From assembly GCA_934270475.1 (NCBI GenBank), contig CAKQPS010000006.1, positions 57,630 to 121,629 of the forward strand: a DNA stretch of 64,000 nucleotides. Reading direction: 5' to 3'. The notes beneath the pieces were generated by a model. That model was not told the DNA's origin. It made no database searches and saw only the letters and a list, made by a program, of their open reading frames with translations. Made by a program: the position numbers and the translations under genes. This DNA is from an uncultured Alphaproteobacteria bacterium. GTDB taxonomy: Bacteria > Pseudomonadota > Alphaproteobacteria > RF32 > CAG-239. Shown piece after piece: positions 33,277-42,054 of this stretch; the first letter of the stretch is position 1; every line of letters starts with the position of its first letter.

Positions 33277-34595
33277 AGATTTCCCCTTATTTCAATATCC
33301 GAACGGTTTTCGGTCATTTTTTCTAAGCGCGCTAAATTTTCGGAACTGATGCAAACAGAATATATATTGCATTGTTCGCTGTTTTCAAGTTTCCGTACAT
33401 CACTGTTTTGATGCAGCCAGGCTTGCAGCTGTCCGTCTTCTGCCGGCAACGATATTGTGCATTTTTTCTGCCACAGCGTTAATTTTTGGCGGATAAGCTC
33501 CAGCAGCCTGCCGCAGCCCTCGCCGCTGATTGCCGAAGTCAAAACCATATTATTGCTGTTTTCAGTCTTAGTCCGCCAGCGCGGCAAATCTTCGGGCGGC
33601 AGCAAATCGGCTTTGTTGAACACCTCAATATAATTATTGGCGTTTTTAATTTCTTTTAAACCTAAATGCGCCAGCACATCCAGCACATCGGCGCATTGCG
33701 CTTGGCTGTCAGGATTTGAAACATCGCGGATATGCAAAATTATATCAGCATTCAAAACTTCTTCCAGCGTGGCGCGGAAAGCCATTACCAGCTCGTGCGG
33801 CAAGTCCGAAATAAATCCAACAGTGTCAGATAAAATAACCTCGCGCCCGCCGCCAAGGCTGATTTTGCGCATAGTCGGGTCAAGCGTGGCAAAAAGCATA
33901 TCCGCCGCCATAACCGAACTACCCGCTAAATAGTTGAACAAAGTAGATTTTCCGGCATTGGTATAACCGACCAGCGCAGCGACAGGATACGGAACTTTGC
34001 GTCGGGCGCTGCGCTGAATACCACGAGTTTGCCGTACTTTTTCCAGTTCTTTTTTAATGCGGACGATTTTGTCGTCAATAATACGCCTATCCAGCTCAAT
34101 CTGTGTTTCGCCAGGTCCGCCTAAAAAACCGGCGCCGCCGCGTTGGCGCTCCAAGTGAGTCCAGCTGCGCACCAAACGCGAGCGCTGATAAGTCAAGTGA
34201 GCCAATTCCACTTGCAAAGCGCCTTCTTTAGTTTGCGCACGCTCGCCGAAAATTTCTAAAATCAAAGCGGTACGGTCTATAACTTTAAGTTTTAGTTCAC
34301 GTTCCAAATTACGCTGCTGGATTGGGCTCAATCTTGTATCCACAATCAGCAAATCTATATCATTTTCAGCTATAATCGGCTTTAAGCGTTCTAAAAATCC
34401 TTTGCTGAAGTAAGCAGACGGCTTAATGTCTTTTATTTTCAGGCTTTCTTTATAAACCACGTTAAGCCGTATAGCCAAAGCCAGCCCCTCAGCTTCCGCC
34501 AAGCGGCTTTCCGGCGACAAACTTGCCGACGCGCCAAAAACTTCGGGACAAACTACGGCGGCGTTAAACCGTCTATTTTGCTCAACTTCTATCAA
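33273..34595 (-). CDS. hflX: Ribosome-associated GTPase HflX
   Basis: A GTPase that splits stalled 70S ribosomes. The 440-residue protein has the HflX N domain, the glycine-rich GFLGGPGETQIE segment (156-167), Walker A GYTNAGKST (210-218), a DTVGFISDLP switch II and an NKAD-type G4 (FNKADLL). The start is TTG, three bases after hfq; no ATG is available in the N-terminal part. The hfq-hflX order is conserved across Proteobacteria. Confidence 0.95.
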   Translation of the reverse strand: MIEVEQNRRFNAAVVCPEVFGASASLSPESRLAEAEGLALAIRLNVVYKESLKIKDIKPSAYFSKGFLERLKPIIAENDIDLLIVDTRLSPIQQRNLERELKLKVIDRTALILEIFGERAQTKEGALQVELAHLTYQRSRLVRSWTHLERQRGGAGFLGGPGETQIELDRRIIDDKIVRIKKELEKVRQTRGIQRSARRKVPYPVAALVGYTNAGKSTLFNYLAGSSVMAADMLFATLDPTMRKISLGGGREVILSDTVGFISDLPHELVMAFRATLEEVLNADIILHIRDVSNPDSQAQCADVLDVLAHLGLKEIKNANNYIEVFNKADLLPPEDLPRWRTKTENSNNMVLTSAISGEGCGRLLELIRQKLTLWQKKCTISLPAEDGQLQAWLHQNSDVRKLENSEQCNIYSVCISSENLARLEKMTENRSDIEIRGNL

Positions 34596-34598
34596 AGG

Positions 34599-34814
34599 CT
34601 ATTCTTCGGCTATATCAACAGCCACGCTCGGCATGATGGTTGAAACGGCGTGTTTATAAACCAACTGGGTATGACCATCGCGGCGCAGCAGCAAGCTTTC
34701 TTCGTCTTGCTGAGTTATAATGCCCTGCAATTTTACACCGTTAATCAAAAAAACAGTTACGGCAACTTTGCCTTCTTTAATATCATTCAAAAAATCACTT
34801 TGCACTTTATTCAT
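34599..34814 (-). CDS. hfq: RNA chaperone Hfq
   Basis: A hexameric Sm-like protein that pairs small RNAs with mRNAs. The 71-residue protein shows Sm1 (VAVTVFLINGVKLQGIITQQD) and Sm2 with LLRRDGHTQLVYKHAVSTI, including the YKH motif that binds U-rich RNA. It is upstream of hflX with three bases between. Its presence means Hfq-dependent sRNA regulation is likely in this organism. Confidence 0.98.
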   Translation of the reverse strand: MNKVQSDFLNDIKEGKVAVTVFLINGVKLQGIITQQDEESLLLRRDGHTQLVYKHAVSTIMPSVAVDIAEE

Positions 34815-35009
34815 TTTTATTTTCCTTCTAAAGAGATTTCATTTTTCGGCTTTGAGTTTAAGCTAAAAAAATTTATTCGTCTACAAGAATATAATTTTTA
34901 CACATAAAAGATTAAAGTTGATAACCTGCTTTTGTTCATTGCAATCTGCGCCTAAACTTTTATACTTTTCACATACTTTTTACATATATTTATTTATGAG
35001 GATTTGCAG

Positions 35010-36332
35010 ATGTTGTATGGAATAATTGCTTTGGCTGTGCTACTTTGTTTTTGCGGAGGTGCTTTAATTTGGGCGATAAACAAAAATACGCGCTCCGCTG
35101 TGTTAAATGAAGAACTTGAGCGTCAATTAGAAAATATTTGCAACGCCAAAAAACAGCTGGATAATGAAAATTACCGCTTGAGCGCCGAAAATACACGTCT
35201 GCAAACCATGCTGCAAGCTCAACAACAGCATATGCAAGAACGTCTGCAGGATATTCAAAACAACAAAAAAGATTTAGAACTCAAATTCCGCGACATTTCA
35301 AATGAAATTTTAAACACCCAGTCCCGCCGGCTTAATGAATCGCAAAGCCAAGTACTGAGCACGGTTCTGTCTCCTTTTCGCGAACAGCTGAAAAATTTTA
35401 GAGATGAAGTTAGCAAAGCCAACACGGAAAGCATCAAAAATAAAAGCAGCTTTGATGAGCAATTCAAAAAACTTATGGATATGAACAACAGCCTGAGCCA
35501 AGACGCGCAAAATTTGACCAACGCCTTGCGCGGCAGCAAAAAAATGCAGGGCGACTGGGGAGAAATTGAACTTAATCGCATTTTAGAAGTCGCCGGACTG
35601 CAAAAGAACATTGATTACTTCACGCAAGAAAACTTCAAAAACGAAAACAATCAAAACCTGCGTCCGGACGTGGTGGTTCGCCTACCGAATAACCGCAGCG
35701 TGATTGTGGACTCAAAAGTTTCGATGAACGACTACATTTCTTATGTAAACGCCGAAGATGAAACTGCCAAAGCCGCAGCTTTGCAGCGACATATTCAATG
35801 TATCCGCAACCATATAGACGAGCTTTCCTGCAAAGAATATCAAAAGCTGCTTAAAGAAGAATCTCTGGACTATGTGGTGATTTTTATTCCGATTGAAAGC
35901 GCGTTTGTTGAAGCCATCAAAAAAGACGACAGTTTATATGATTATGCCTACAAGAAAAATGTGGCTCTGACAACGCCGTCTTCTTTATTGCCGATTTTAC
36001 GCACGGTCGAAAATTTATGGCAGATTGAAACCCGCAACAAATATGTGCAGAAAATTGCCGAAGTCGGCGGCTCGCTCTATGACAAACTGGCAAATTTTGT
36101 GGACGATATGCAAAAAATTGACAAGGCTTTGGGTGCTGCCCGCACCAACTATGAAGCGGCAATTTCCAAACTAGCAAGCGGCAAAGGAAACGCCCTATCG
36201 CTGGCTAATCGCTTAAAGGAATACGGAGCTAAAGCCAATAAGCAAATCGGTATGGAATATGATGAAAATGAAGTGCTGAAAATCAGCGACAATACTAACA
36301 ACCTAAACAATTCTGAAGAAAAGGCATCGTAA
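35010..36332 (+). CDS. rmuC: DNA recombination protein RmuC
   Basis: A 440-residue RmuC-family protein: an N-terminal membrane anchor (about residues 3-20), a long coiled coil (about 28-170) and a PD-(D/E)XK-like nuclease domain with GDWGEIELNRILE, RPDVVVRLPNNRSVIVDSKVS and YVVIFIPIESAF. RmuC limits recombination at inverted repeats. I start at ATG 35010, because GAGGA lies 7-8 bases upstream. The murG-like gene follows after one base. Confidence 0.93.
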   Translation: MLYGIIALAVLLCFCGGALIWAINKNTRSAVLNEELERQLENICNAKKQLDNENYRLSAENTRLQTMLQAQQQHMQERLQDIQNNKKDLELKFRDISNEILNTQSRRLNESQSQVLSTVLSPFREQLKNFRDEVSKANTESIKNKSSFDEQFKKLMDMNNSLSQDAQNLTNALRGSKKMQGDWGEIELNRILEVAGLQKNIDYFTQENFKNENNQNLRPDVVVRLPNNRSVIVDSKVSMNDYISYVNAEDETAKAAALQRHIQCIRNHIDELSCKEYQKLLKEESLDYVVIFIPIESAFVEAIKKDDSLYDYAYKKNVALTTPSSLLPILRTVENLWQIETRNKYVQKIAEVGGSLYDKLANFVDDMQKIDKALGAARTNYEAAISKLASGKGNALSLANRLKEYGAKANKQIGMEYDENEVLKISDNTNNLNNSEEKAS

Positions 36333-36333
36333 A

Positions 36334-37398
36334 ATGAAAAAAATTATGTTTACCGGCGGCGGTTCGGGCGGTCATGTGACACTTAACTTAAATCTTATTC
36401 CGATTTTTCAGAAAAACGGCTGGCAAATTGTTTATGTGGGTTCGGAAACCGGAATTGAAAAAGAGCTTATCGCTAAAATTGAAGGTGTGAAATACTACGC
36501 CATAAAAACCGGTAAGCTGCGCCGTTATTTTTCTTGGCAGAACCTGAAAGATATGTTCAAAATTCCGGTCGGCATTTGTCAGGCGGCGGCAATAATCTGC
36601 AAAGAAAAACCGAATATAATCTTTTCTAAAGGCGGCTTTGTGTCTTTTCCGGTTGTGGTGGGCGGATTTTTGAATCACCGCAAAATATTTATGCACGAGT
36701 CAGACTTGACCCCAGGACTGGCCAACAAAATGTCCCTGCCCTTTGTCAGCAAGTTTTTCACCACTTTTATAGACACGGTTAAATATGTTCGCACACCGCA
36801 AAAGGTTTGCTACATTGGTCCGGTACTGTCCGACCACCTGAAAAACGGCGACCAAAACAAAGCCTTGCAAATGTGCAACTTTAACGCCGATAAGCCGATT
36901 GTGATGTTTGTGGGCGGCAGCTTAGGCGCGCAAAGTCTTAACAAAGCCGTGTTGCAAAATATTGACGCTTTACTGCAAAAATATCAGGTGATACACATTT
37001 GCGGCAAAGGACAGAAAACCGATTTAGAGCGCCAAGGATATGCGCAATTTGAATTTGTTGATAAAGAATTTAAAGATTTGCTTGCCGCCACCGATATTGT
37101 TGTAACCCGCTCCGGTTCAAACGCTATTTTTGAATTTTGGAGCCTTGATATTCCAATGCTTTTGGTGCCGTTGCCAAGCAACGCCAGCCGCGGCGAGCAA
37201 ACTTCTAACGCCAAAAATTTCCAAAGCAAAGGCTTTGCCGAAATTTTGCTGGATAAAGATTTAGCTAAAGATGGACTTTTACTTGCGCAAATTGATAAAA
37301 TGTATCAAAACTTGGATACTTATCGCCACAACATTAAAAACAGCGACCTAAAATTTACGAGCAACGAAGAACTTTATAAAGAAATTGTCAATGGCTAA
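36334..37398 (+). CDS. murG: MurG-family UDP-GlcNAc:lipid I glycosyltransferase
   Basis: It would add GlcNAc to lipid I to form lipid II at the inner membrane face. The 354-residue GT28 protein has the N-terminal glycine loop GGGSGGHVTLN, KLRRYFSWQNLKD, FSKGGFVSFPVVVGG, HESDLTPGLANK and the C-terminal VGGSLGAQSLNKAV and VTRSGSNAIFEF donor-binding segments. The KLRRYF...HESD.TPGLANK form resembles Firmicutes MurG more than the usual alphaproteobacterial one. It is outside a dcw cluster, between rmuC and a sirtuin gene. It could be the only MurG or an extra, transferred copy. Confidence 0.85.
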   Translation: MKKIMFTGGGSGGHVTLNLNLIPIFQKNGWQIVYVGSETGIEKELIAKIEGVKYYAIKTGKLRRYFSWQNLKDMFKIPVGICQAAAIICKEKPNIIFSKGGFVSFPVVVGGFLNHRKIFMHESDLTPGLANKMSLPFVSKFFTTFIDTVKYVRTPQKVCYIGPVLSDHLKNGDQNKALQMCNFNADKPIVMFVGGSLGAQSLNKAVLQNIDALLQKYQVIHICGKGQKTDLERQGYAQFEFVDKEFKDLLAATDIVVTRSGSNAIFEFWSLDIPMLLVPLPSNASRGEQTSNAKNFQSKGFAEILLDKDLAKDGLLLAQIDKMYQNLDTYRHNIKNSDLKFTSNEELYKEIVNG

Positions 37399-38104
37399 GC
37401 AATATAAAAACATTCTGATTTTGACCGGTGCCGGAATTTCGGCAGAATCCGGACTTTCCACGTTCCGTGCCGAAAACGGGCTTTGGAACAAGCATCGGGT
37501 TGAAGATGTTGCCACCCTAGAAGCTTTTGAACGTAATCCAGAATATGTGCACGATTTTTATAACGAGCTGCGCCCCGAACTTTATAAAGCCAAGCCCAAC
37601 GCCGCTCATTTGGCAATTACCAAGCTGCAGCAAAACTATCCGGCACAAATAAATGTGGTGACGCAAAATGTTGACACCCTGCATGAAAAAGCCGACAATA
37701 AAAATGTTTATCACATTCACGGGCAAATAAACCTAATTATCTGCCTGAACTGCGGGCATATTATGGAAACGTGGGGCGATGTGCACGCCGATGAAACCTG
37801 CGAGCATTGCGGCATCAGCGGTATGCTGAAACCAAACATTGTATTTTTCGGCGAAAATCTTTTGTATATGAATAAAGTCGACGAGCTTTTAAAAACCTGC
37901 GATTTATTTATATCTGTCGGAACTTCCGGCGTGGTTTATCCGGCAGCCGGCTTTGTGCAAATTGCCAAGATGTGCGGTGCGGATACCTGCGAATTTAATT
38001 TGGAAACAACCTCAAACAACTATCTGTTTGACCGTCATATTATTGGTAAAGCTGGAACAACTTTGCCGAAATTTGTTGAAGAATTACTAGCCGAATATGT
38101 TTGA
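37391..38104 (+). CDS. cobB: NAD-dependent protein deacylase, sirtuin family
   Basis: It removes acyl groups from lysines using NAD. The 237-residue protein has the Rossmann motif LTGAGISAESGLSTFR, TQNVDTLHEKA, the catalytic His in HIHGQ and a four-Cys zinc site (CLNCGH and CEHCGIS). The Tyr/Arg pair typical of desuccinylases appears as FYNELR, with spacing one longer than the YxxR of E. coli CobB, so acyl preference is open. I start at ATG 37391; it overlaps the murG stop by eight bases. Confidence 0.92.
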   Translation: MAKQYKNILILTGAGISAESGLSTFRAENGLWNKHRVEDVATLEAFERNPEYVHDFYNELRPELYKAKPNAAHLAITKLQQNYPAQINVVTQNVDTLHEKADNKNVYHIHGQINLIICLNCGHIMETWGDVHADETCEHCGISGMLKPNIVFFGENLLYMNKVDELLKTCDLFISVGTSGVVYPAAGFVQIAKMCGADTCEFNLETTSNNYLFDRHIIGKAGTTLPKFVEELLAEYV

Positions 38105-38215
38105 TATATACATTTTATATGTGTAAAAAGATATTATAACATGCTTAAAAACAAAGAAAGAAAAATGAATAATTATTTTGCAAATTAAATTCTCTACTCT
38201 AATAAAAAAGGTTTT

Positions 38216-38622
38216 TTGAATAAACTCAGTGGCGTTTGCAATTCCAGTCGCTCCATGCTTGAGATGATTGGCGTGCTGGCTATTATCAGAATATTGAGCG
38301 TCAGTGGTATCGCCGGTCATTCCAAGGTATTGAAGTTATGTTCAATATGTCTACCGTTGCTCCTAGATTTAACAAAGATAAATTCTGTAAAGAGCTCTTT
38401 AACTCCTTAGCAAAAGGCTATGCGGACACCCTGTATGCTGCTTATATCTATCAAAGAAAAAATGCCTCTTCCGCTAAATTTTTCTATGGCGACAAATATT
38501 GCGGCGCAGGAACATCATGTATCCGCAATATGACATTTTCTGTTGTGGATCAGTAGTGTTCCATCTGCTTTACCAGAGATTACAGCGACTGCGCTTTGCG
38601 ATTGCAGTTTGTGAGTGATTAA
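38216..38622 (+). pseudogene. Decayed type IV pilin-like gene
   Basis: A TTG-started frame (38216) gives a pilin N terminus, NSSRSMLEMIGVLAIIRILS, related to the gene at 1680-2480, but the cleavage glycine is Ser and the helix has an Arg. The frame then fails. The pilin-like C-terminal part continues in another frame from about 38338 (RFNKDKFCKELFNSLAKGY...), is interrupted by TAG at 38554, and continues in the same frame through CSICFTRDYSDC to TAA at 38622. So there is one frameshift, one nonsense codon and a missing middle. It is AT-rich upstream without a clear promoter. Confidence 0.75.
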
Positions 38623-38625
38623 AAA

Positions 38626-40368
38626 TTACTGTAAACTGCTAACTCTGAAAAAGAGCGGCAAAATTTCATAGTTTCCGTTAACATAATAAACATAGACAGG
38701 TATACCGTCGCGTCCGTAAGCATTGAGCGCGGCGGTATATTTCTCATTATCTTCGGTTAAATCCGCGCGGAAAAGCTTAACATTTTTTGCAACGACAAAG
38801 CGTTTAAAACGCTCGGTGTTCAATAAGATTTTTTCATTAAACTGACAAGTCAAGCACCAATCCGCCGTAAAATCTATAAATACGCGTCTACCGTCGGCAA
38901 CAGCCGCACTGATTTGCTCCGCATCATACGGCTGCCAATTCAGTTCGGCAGTTTCTTCCGGCTTTGCCCAATTAAGCTGCGTTGCCAAAATGCCGAACAG
39001 CCAAAGCATTGTTAAAAATAACGGAACAGACAACACATATTTTACCGTCTGCATCCATTTCCCTGGAGACGGCAAAATACGCCCCAATGCCACCGGAAAC
39101 AGCTCAATCAAAGCATACGGCAGAGCGTATCCCAAAGCCAGCATTACAAAAACAGCATAAGTTTGCAAATTACTTTGCATAAAAGCATAGCCGATTGCTG
39201 CGCCCATAAACGGTCCGGTACAAGGGCTGGCGATTAAAACGGCGAAAAAGCCGGTACTGAAAGCGTTTATGCCTGATAATTTATAGGTTTTATCGGTATT
39301 GAAATTCGGAAAATGCAGCACATCTATCATAAATAAAAACAAAATACCGAAAACCACCGCCATAGTGCCGACAAACCACGGCGATTGCAGCTGAAAACCC
39401 CAGCCGATGGTGGCGCCCTGCTCTTTTATAAGAACCAAAACCGTTGTCAGAACCATAAAGCAGGAAAAGACTCCGAGCGTATAGCCTAAGGCACGGGCAA
39501 AGCGTTTCGGCTCATTTCGATTTTTTAATAAAGAGAATATTTTGAGCGATAAAATCGGAAAAACACACGGCATAGCATTCAATACCAATCCGCCTAAAAA
39601 CGCTAATAACAAAATGTAGCAGAGTCCAAGACCCAGCTCGTCATGATAGTCAATTTCCAAAGCATACGACTTGTCCGGCGTCATAACCAAAGCTTGAGAT
39701 AACGGCGTACTCTCGGCACTGTCGTTTTCCCAGCTGATATAGGTTTTGTTGTGCTCTTCGCTGATTTTGACAGACTGCTCCGCCACCACTCCGCTTTGCG
39801 CCGGCAAAAAGCTGATTTCAGCATGCGGCGGCAGCTCCAGCTTTATTTTATTTTGCGAAGTCGGACTGCTGACATTTATTTTTTGAGGCAGCACCGATTT
39901 CAAATCTGTTTGCAAATCTTTCCAAACTTTTTTCGGCGTTTGCGGTAATTCCTGCAAATCAAAACTCAAATACTGCGGCTTGCAGACATCGCTGCACTCC
40001 ACAAAAGAAAAAGTCAGCTCAACGTCTTTGGTTTGCTTCAGTTTAAGGTGAAAATACGCCGATTTTTTGTAAACATATTCATCTATAATATCAAAAGCTT
40101 TGACAATTTGCGGAGCCGACTGATTCAAAATTTTCAGTCCGCTGTCGGCTCTGTTGCTGGAAATTGTGGTCGGACGCCCTATTTCTCCAGGGTTGCTCCA
40201 ATAAATATGCCAGCCGTCTTTAATGGTAAAGCGCGCAATATATTCGGCTTTGTCGCCCGAAAAAAGCTCGATAGTCGTGTTATCCGTGCTTTTACGGCTT
40301 TCTTCAGCCTGCGCATAAGGCGAATTAAGCATAAAAGCGCAAAAAAACAACATCAGCAATTTTTTCAA
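38626..40368 (-). CDS. Protein-disulfide reductase, DsbD/ScsB family
   Basis: An inner-membrane protein that passes electrons from cytoplasmic thioredoxin to periplasmic partners. The N-terminal periplasmic domain (about residues 25-210, with DGWHIYWSNPGEIGRPT and CSDVC) has the ScsB-like form. About eight membrane segments follow, the first ending in LNAMPCVFPILSLKIFS and a later one containing IASPCTGPFMGA (the redox Cys pair). The C-terminal thioredoxin-like domain has DWCLTCQFNE. A TTG start at 40368, with AAAGGA upstream, gives a clean signal peptide (KKLLMLFFCAFMLNSPYAQA); the open frame begins seven codons earlier without a proper ribosome binding site. About 580 residues. Confidence 0.88.
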   Translation of the reverse strand: MKKLLMLFFCAFMLNSPYAQAEESRKSTDNTTIELFSGDKAEYIARFTIKDGWHIYWSNPGEIGRPTTISSNRADSGLKILNQSAPQIVKAFDIIDEYVYKKSAYFHLKLKQTKDVELTFSFVECSDVCKPQYLSFDLQELPQTPKKVWKDLQTDLKSVLPQKINVSSPTSQNKIKLELPPHAEISFLPAQSGVVAEQSVKISEEHNKTYISWENDSAESTPLSQALVMTPDKSYALEIDYHDELGLGLCYILLLAFLGGLVLNAMPCVFPILSLKIFSLLKNRNEPKRFARALGYTLGVFSCFMVLTTVLVLIKEQGATIGWGFQLQSPWFVGTMAVVFGILFLFMIDVLHFPNFNTDKTYKLSGINAFSTGFFAVLIASPCTGPFMGAAIGYAFMQSNLQTYAVFVMLALGYALPYALIELFPVALGRILPSPGKWMQTVKYVLSVPLFLTMLWLFGILATQLNWAKPEETAELNWQPYDAEQISAAVADGRRVFIDFTADWCLTCQFNEKILLNTERFKRFVVAKNVKLFRADLTEDNEKYTAALNAYGRDGIPVYVYYVNGNYEILPLFFRVSSLQ

Positions 40369-40419
40369 TTTATTTTTCCTTTCTTGCAAAATATGGGAAA
40401 AGAAGCCCGAAATTTCAAG

Positions 40420-41052
40420 TCAGACCAATTCTTTGAGGCGAGCAATAATTTTATCAAACATTTCCGCCGTTAAAACATTAGTATTGATATTATAACGCGA
40501 AGTATGGTACGAATCCAGCAGCACAATATTATGTTTCGGTAAAAAATGTTCGGCGCCGTGAGCAAACTTAAAACCTGATTTGGTATAGCCTAAAGCCTGC
40601 AAAACTGCGCCGTGCGAAACCGAACCCAAAGATAAAATAACTTTCAAGTTTGGCATAGAGGCAATTTCTTGCTGCAAAAACGGACGGCAGGCGGTAATTT
40701 CGGCGGCATTAACTTTGTTTTGCGGCGGAACGCAGCGCACCGAATTAGTCACGCGCACATTAAGCAGCGAAAAACCATCGTCTTTGCGCTTTTTATATTC
40801 ACCTTTAGCAAAGCCATATTTTTTCAGCGCCGGATAAAGAATATCGCCTGCATAATCATTGGTAAACGGGCGGTCGGTTTGATTGGCGCCGTTCAGCCCC
40901 GGAGCTAAACCCACCACCAAAATCTGCGCGTCAAGCAAGCCGAAAGGCGTGACCGGTCCATTGTGATAAGACGGAAACTTTTGCTGATTGCCGCGGCGGA
41001 ACTCCACCAAGCGCGGGCACAAATCACAATTTTTTTTAGGGCTGCAAAACAT
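40420..41052 (-). CDS. Uracil-DNA glycosylase, family 4/5 (UdgB-like)
   Basis: It removes uracil (and related deaminated bases) from DNA. The 210-residue protein has iron-sulfur-type Cys (CDLCPRL at the N terminus; RCVPPQNKVNAAEITAC in the middle), motif A GLAPGLNGANQTDRPF and C-terminal motif YHTSRYNINT. GLAPGxNGANxTxRPF is the family 5 form, in which the motif A acidic catalytic residue is absent. AAAGGAGG precedes the ATG. It is divergent from the outer-membrane protein gene. Confidence 0.9.
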   Translation of the reverse strand: MFCSPKKNCDLCPRLVEFRRGNQQKFPSYHNGPVTPFGLLDAQILVVGLAPGLNGANQTDRPFTNDYAGDILYPALKKYGFAKGEYKKRKDDGFSLLNVRVTNSVRCVPPQNKVNAAEITACRPFLQQEIASMPNLKVILSLGSVSHGAVLQALGYTKSGFKFAHGAEHFLPKHNIVLLDSYHTSRYNINTNVLTAEMFDKIIARLKELV

Positions 41053-41200
41053 ATAAACCTCCTTTAATGAAAAACAGTGTAGCGTGATTTTTTTTAGCTG
41101 TCTCTATTTAAATTCGTTTTTTCACTGTTATATACAACCTTGAAAGTGTTGCGAAATACTTGATTTGTCATTTAACACATTTATAAATGGAGATTAAAAC

Positions 41201-41758
41201 ATGAAAAAAACATTATTGTTGGCTGGTGTTGCTTGTATTTTTTCGCTTAATGCCCAAGCTATGAATTGGAATATGAATGCATATCGTCCGTATGTCGGCG
41301 CTGATTATTCTTTCTTTAAGGCTAAACAAGGCAATCAAGCTAAAAAAATGAAAAAATATTTCCATTCCGGCAAAGCCAATGTCGGCATGCAGCTGTATCA
41401 GAATTGGGATTTGGAATTTACATATCAGCAATCCGGCGAAGTAAAAAGTCGTACCTTGGAAGATAAACGCGGTAAAAATCATTTTTCGGTTTACGCTTTG
41501 GACGCTTACGGCAAATATCCGATTATGTGCTCTAAGTTGAGCGCACTTGGAACAGTCGGCGCTGGTATTTTCCACGGCAAATACAAAGGATTTCCGAAAA
41601 GCTCTTACAACAAAGTCGGCTACCGCGCTGGTTTGGGTATGCAATATGACTTTAACCAGCATTGGGGCGCCCGCGTTGTCGGCAGATATTCTTACATTGG
41701 CTCTGGCTATACCAACAACTTTAAAGAAGTTACTGCCGGTCTGCAATACAGATTCTAA
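41201..41758 (+). CDS. Outer-membrane beta-barrel protein (opacity/OmpA-like)
   Basis: The 185-residue protein has a signal peptide (MKKTLLLAGVACIFSLNAQA) and alternating beta-strand segments typical of an eight-strand barrel: RPYVGADYSFFKAK, NWDLEFTYQQSG, KVGYRAGLGMQYDF, WGARVVGRYSYIG and the terminal KEVTAGLQYRF, which ends on Phe as needed for BAM recognition. No OmpA peptidoglycan domain. The function is unknown; it is probably a small porin-like or adhesion protein. GGAG precedes the ATG. Confidence 0.85.
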   Translation: MKKTLLLAGVACIFSLNAQAMNWNMNAYRPYVGADYSFFKAKQGNQAKKMKKYFHSGKANVGMQLYQNWDLEFTYQQSGEVKSRTLEDKRGKNHFSVYALDAYGKYPIMCSKLSALGTVGAGIFHGKYKGFPKSSYNKVGYRAGLGMQYDFNQHWGARVVGRYSYIGSGYTNNFKEVTAGLQYRF

Positions 41759-41772
41759 ATTTTACTTAACTA

Positions 41773-41804
41773 ATAGATATCCCCCAGTAAACTGGGGATT
41801 CTAT
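41773..41804. repeat. Hairpin resembling an IS200/IS605 subterminal end
   Basis: CCCCAGT (41782-41788) pairs with ACTGGGG (41791-41797). The stem extends through ATC/GAT and ATAGA/TCTAT with small bulges. It lies just beyond the 3' end of the tnpA remnant, where IS200/IS605 elements carry a hairpin recognised by the HUH transposase. Confidence 0.5.
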
Positions 41805-41806
41805 AG

Positions 41807-41831
41807 AAAAGGCACCTTTTAGGTGCCTTTT
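41807..41831. terminator. Intrinsic terminator-like hairpin
   Basis: AAAAGGCACCT (41807-41817) pairs perfectly with AGGTGCCTTTT (41821-41831) around a three-base loop, about 50 bases after the outer-membrane protein gene. Confidence 0.7.
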
Positions 41832-41833
41832 CC

Positions 41834-41998
41834 TTACAGCTCCAGTCGGAACTGACCTAAATCCAGTCGTCCTTGATATTCTACATAGTGTTTTATCTTT
41901 TCTTCATCTAAGCCAATACTGCTTACGAAGTATCCCTGGGACCAAAATATATTTTTCTGAAAATATACTTTACTAAGCCAAGTGAACATGGATTTAAA
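41834..41998 (-). pseudogene. tnpA: IS200/IS605 TnpA transposase, C-terminal remnant
   Basis: The minus strand reads an open frame of 54 codons ending at TAA (41834). It contains SKVYFQKNIFWSQGYFVSSIG followed by LDEEKIKHYVEYQ, the C-terminal signature of Y1/HUH transposases (FWxxGYFVSSxG...I..Y...Q, normally about 150 residues). The N-terminal part with the HUH motif is missing, replaced by the autotransporter terminator. A hairpin sits just downstream. It is a dead element fragment between the outer-membrane protein gene and the autotransporter. Confidence 0.8.
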
Positions 41999-42000
41999 GC

Positions 42001-42033
42001 AAAAAAAAGAGCAAGTCGCCCTGCTCTTTTTTT
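42001..42033 (-). terminator. Intrinsic terminator of the autotransporter gene
   Basis: A run of A with GAGCA (42009-42013) pairs with TGCTC (42022-42026) and a run of T; it lies 22 bases past the autotransporter stop codon. Confidence 0.8.
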
Positions 42034-42054
42034 CATATTTCCGCCTATTTCAGC

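Noticed and set aside
40369..40389. Earlier start of the DsbD/ScsB-like protein
   Set aside because: The seven extra codons contain the ribosome binding site for the TTG at 40368, which gives a proper signal peptide.
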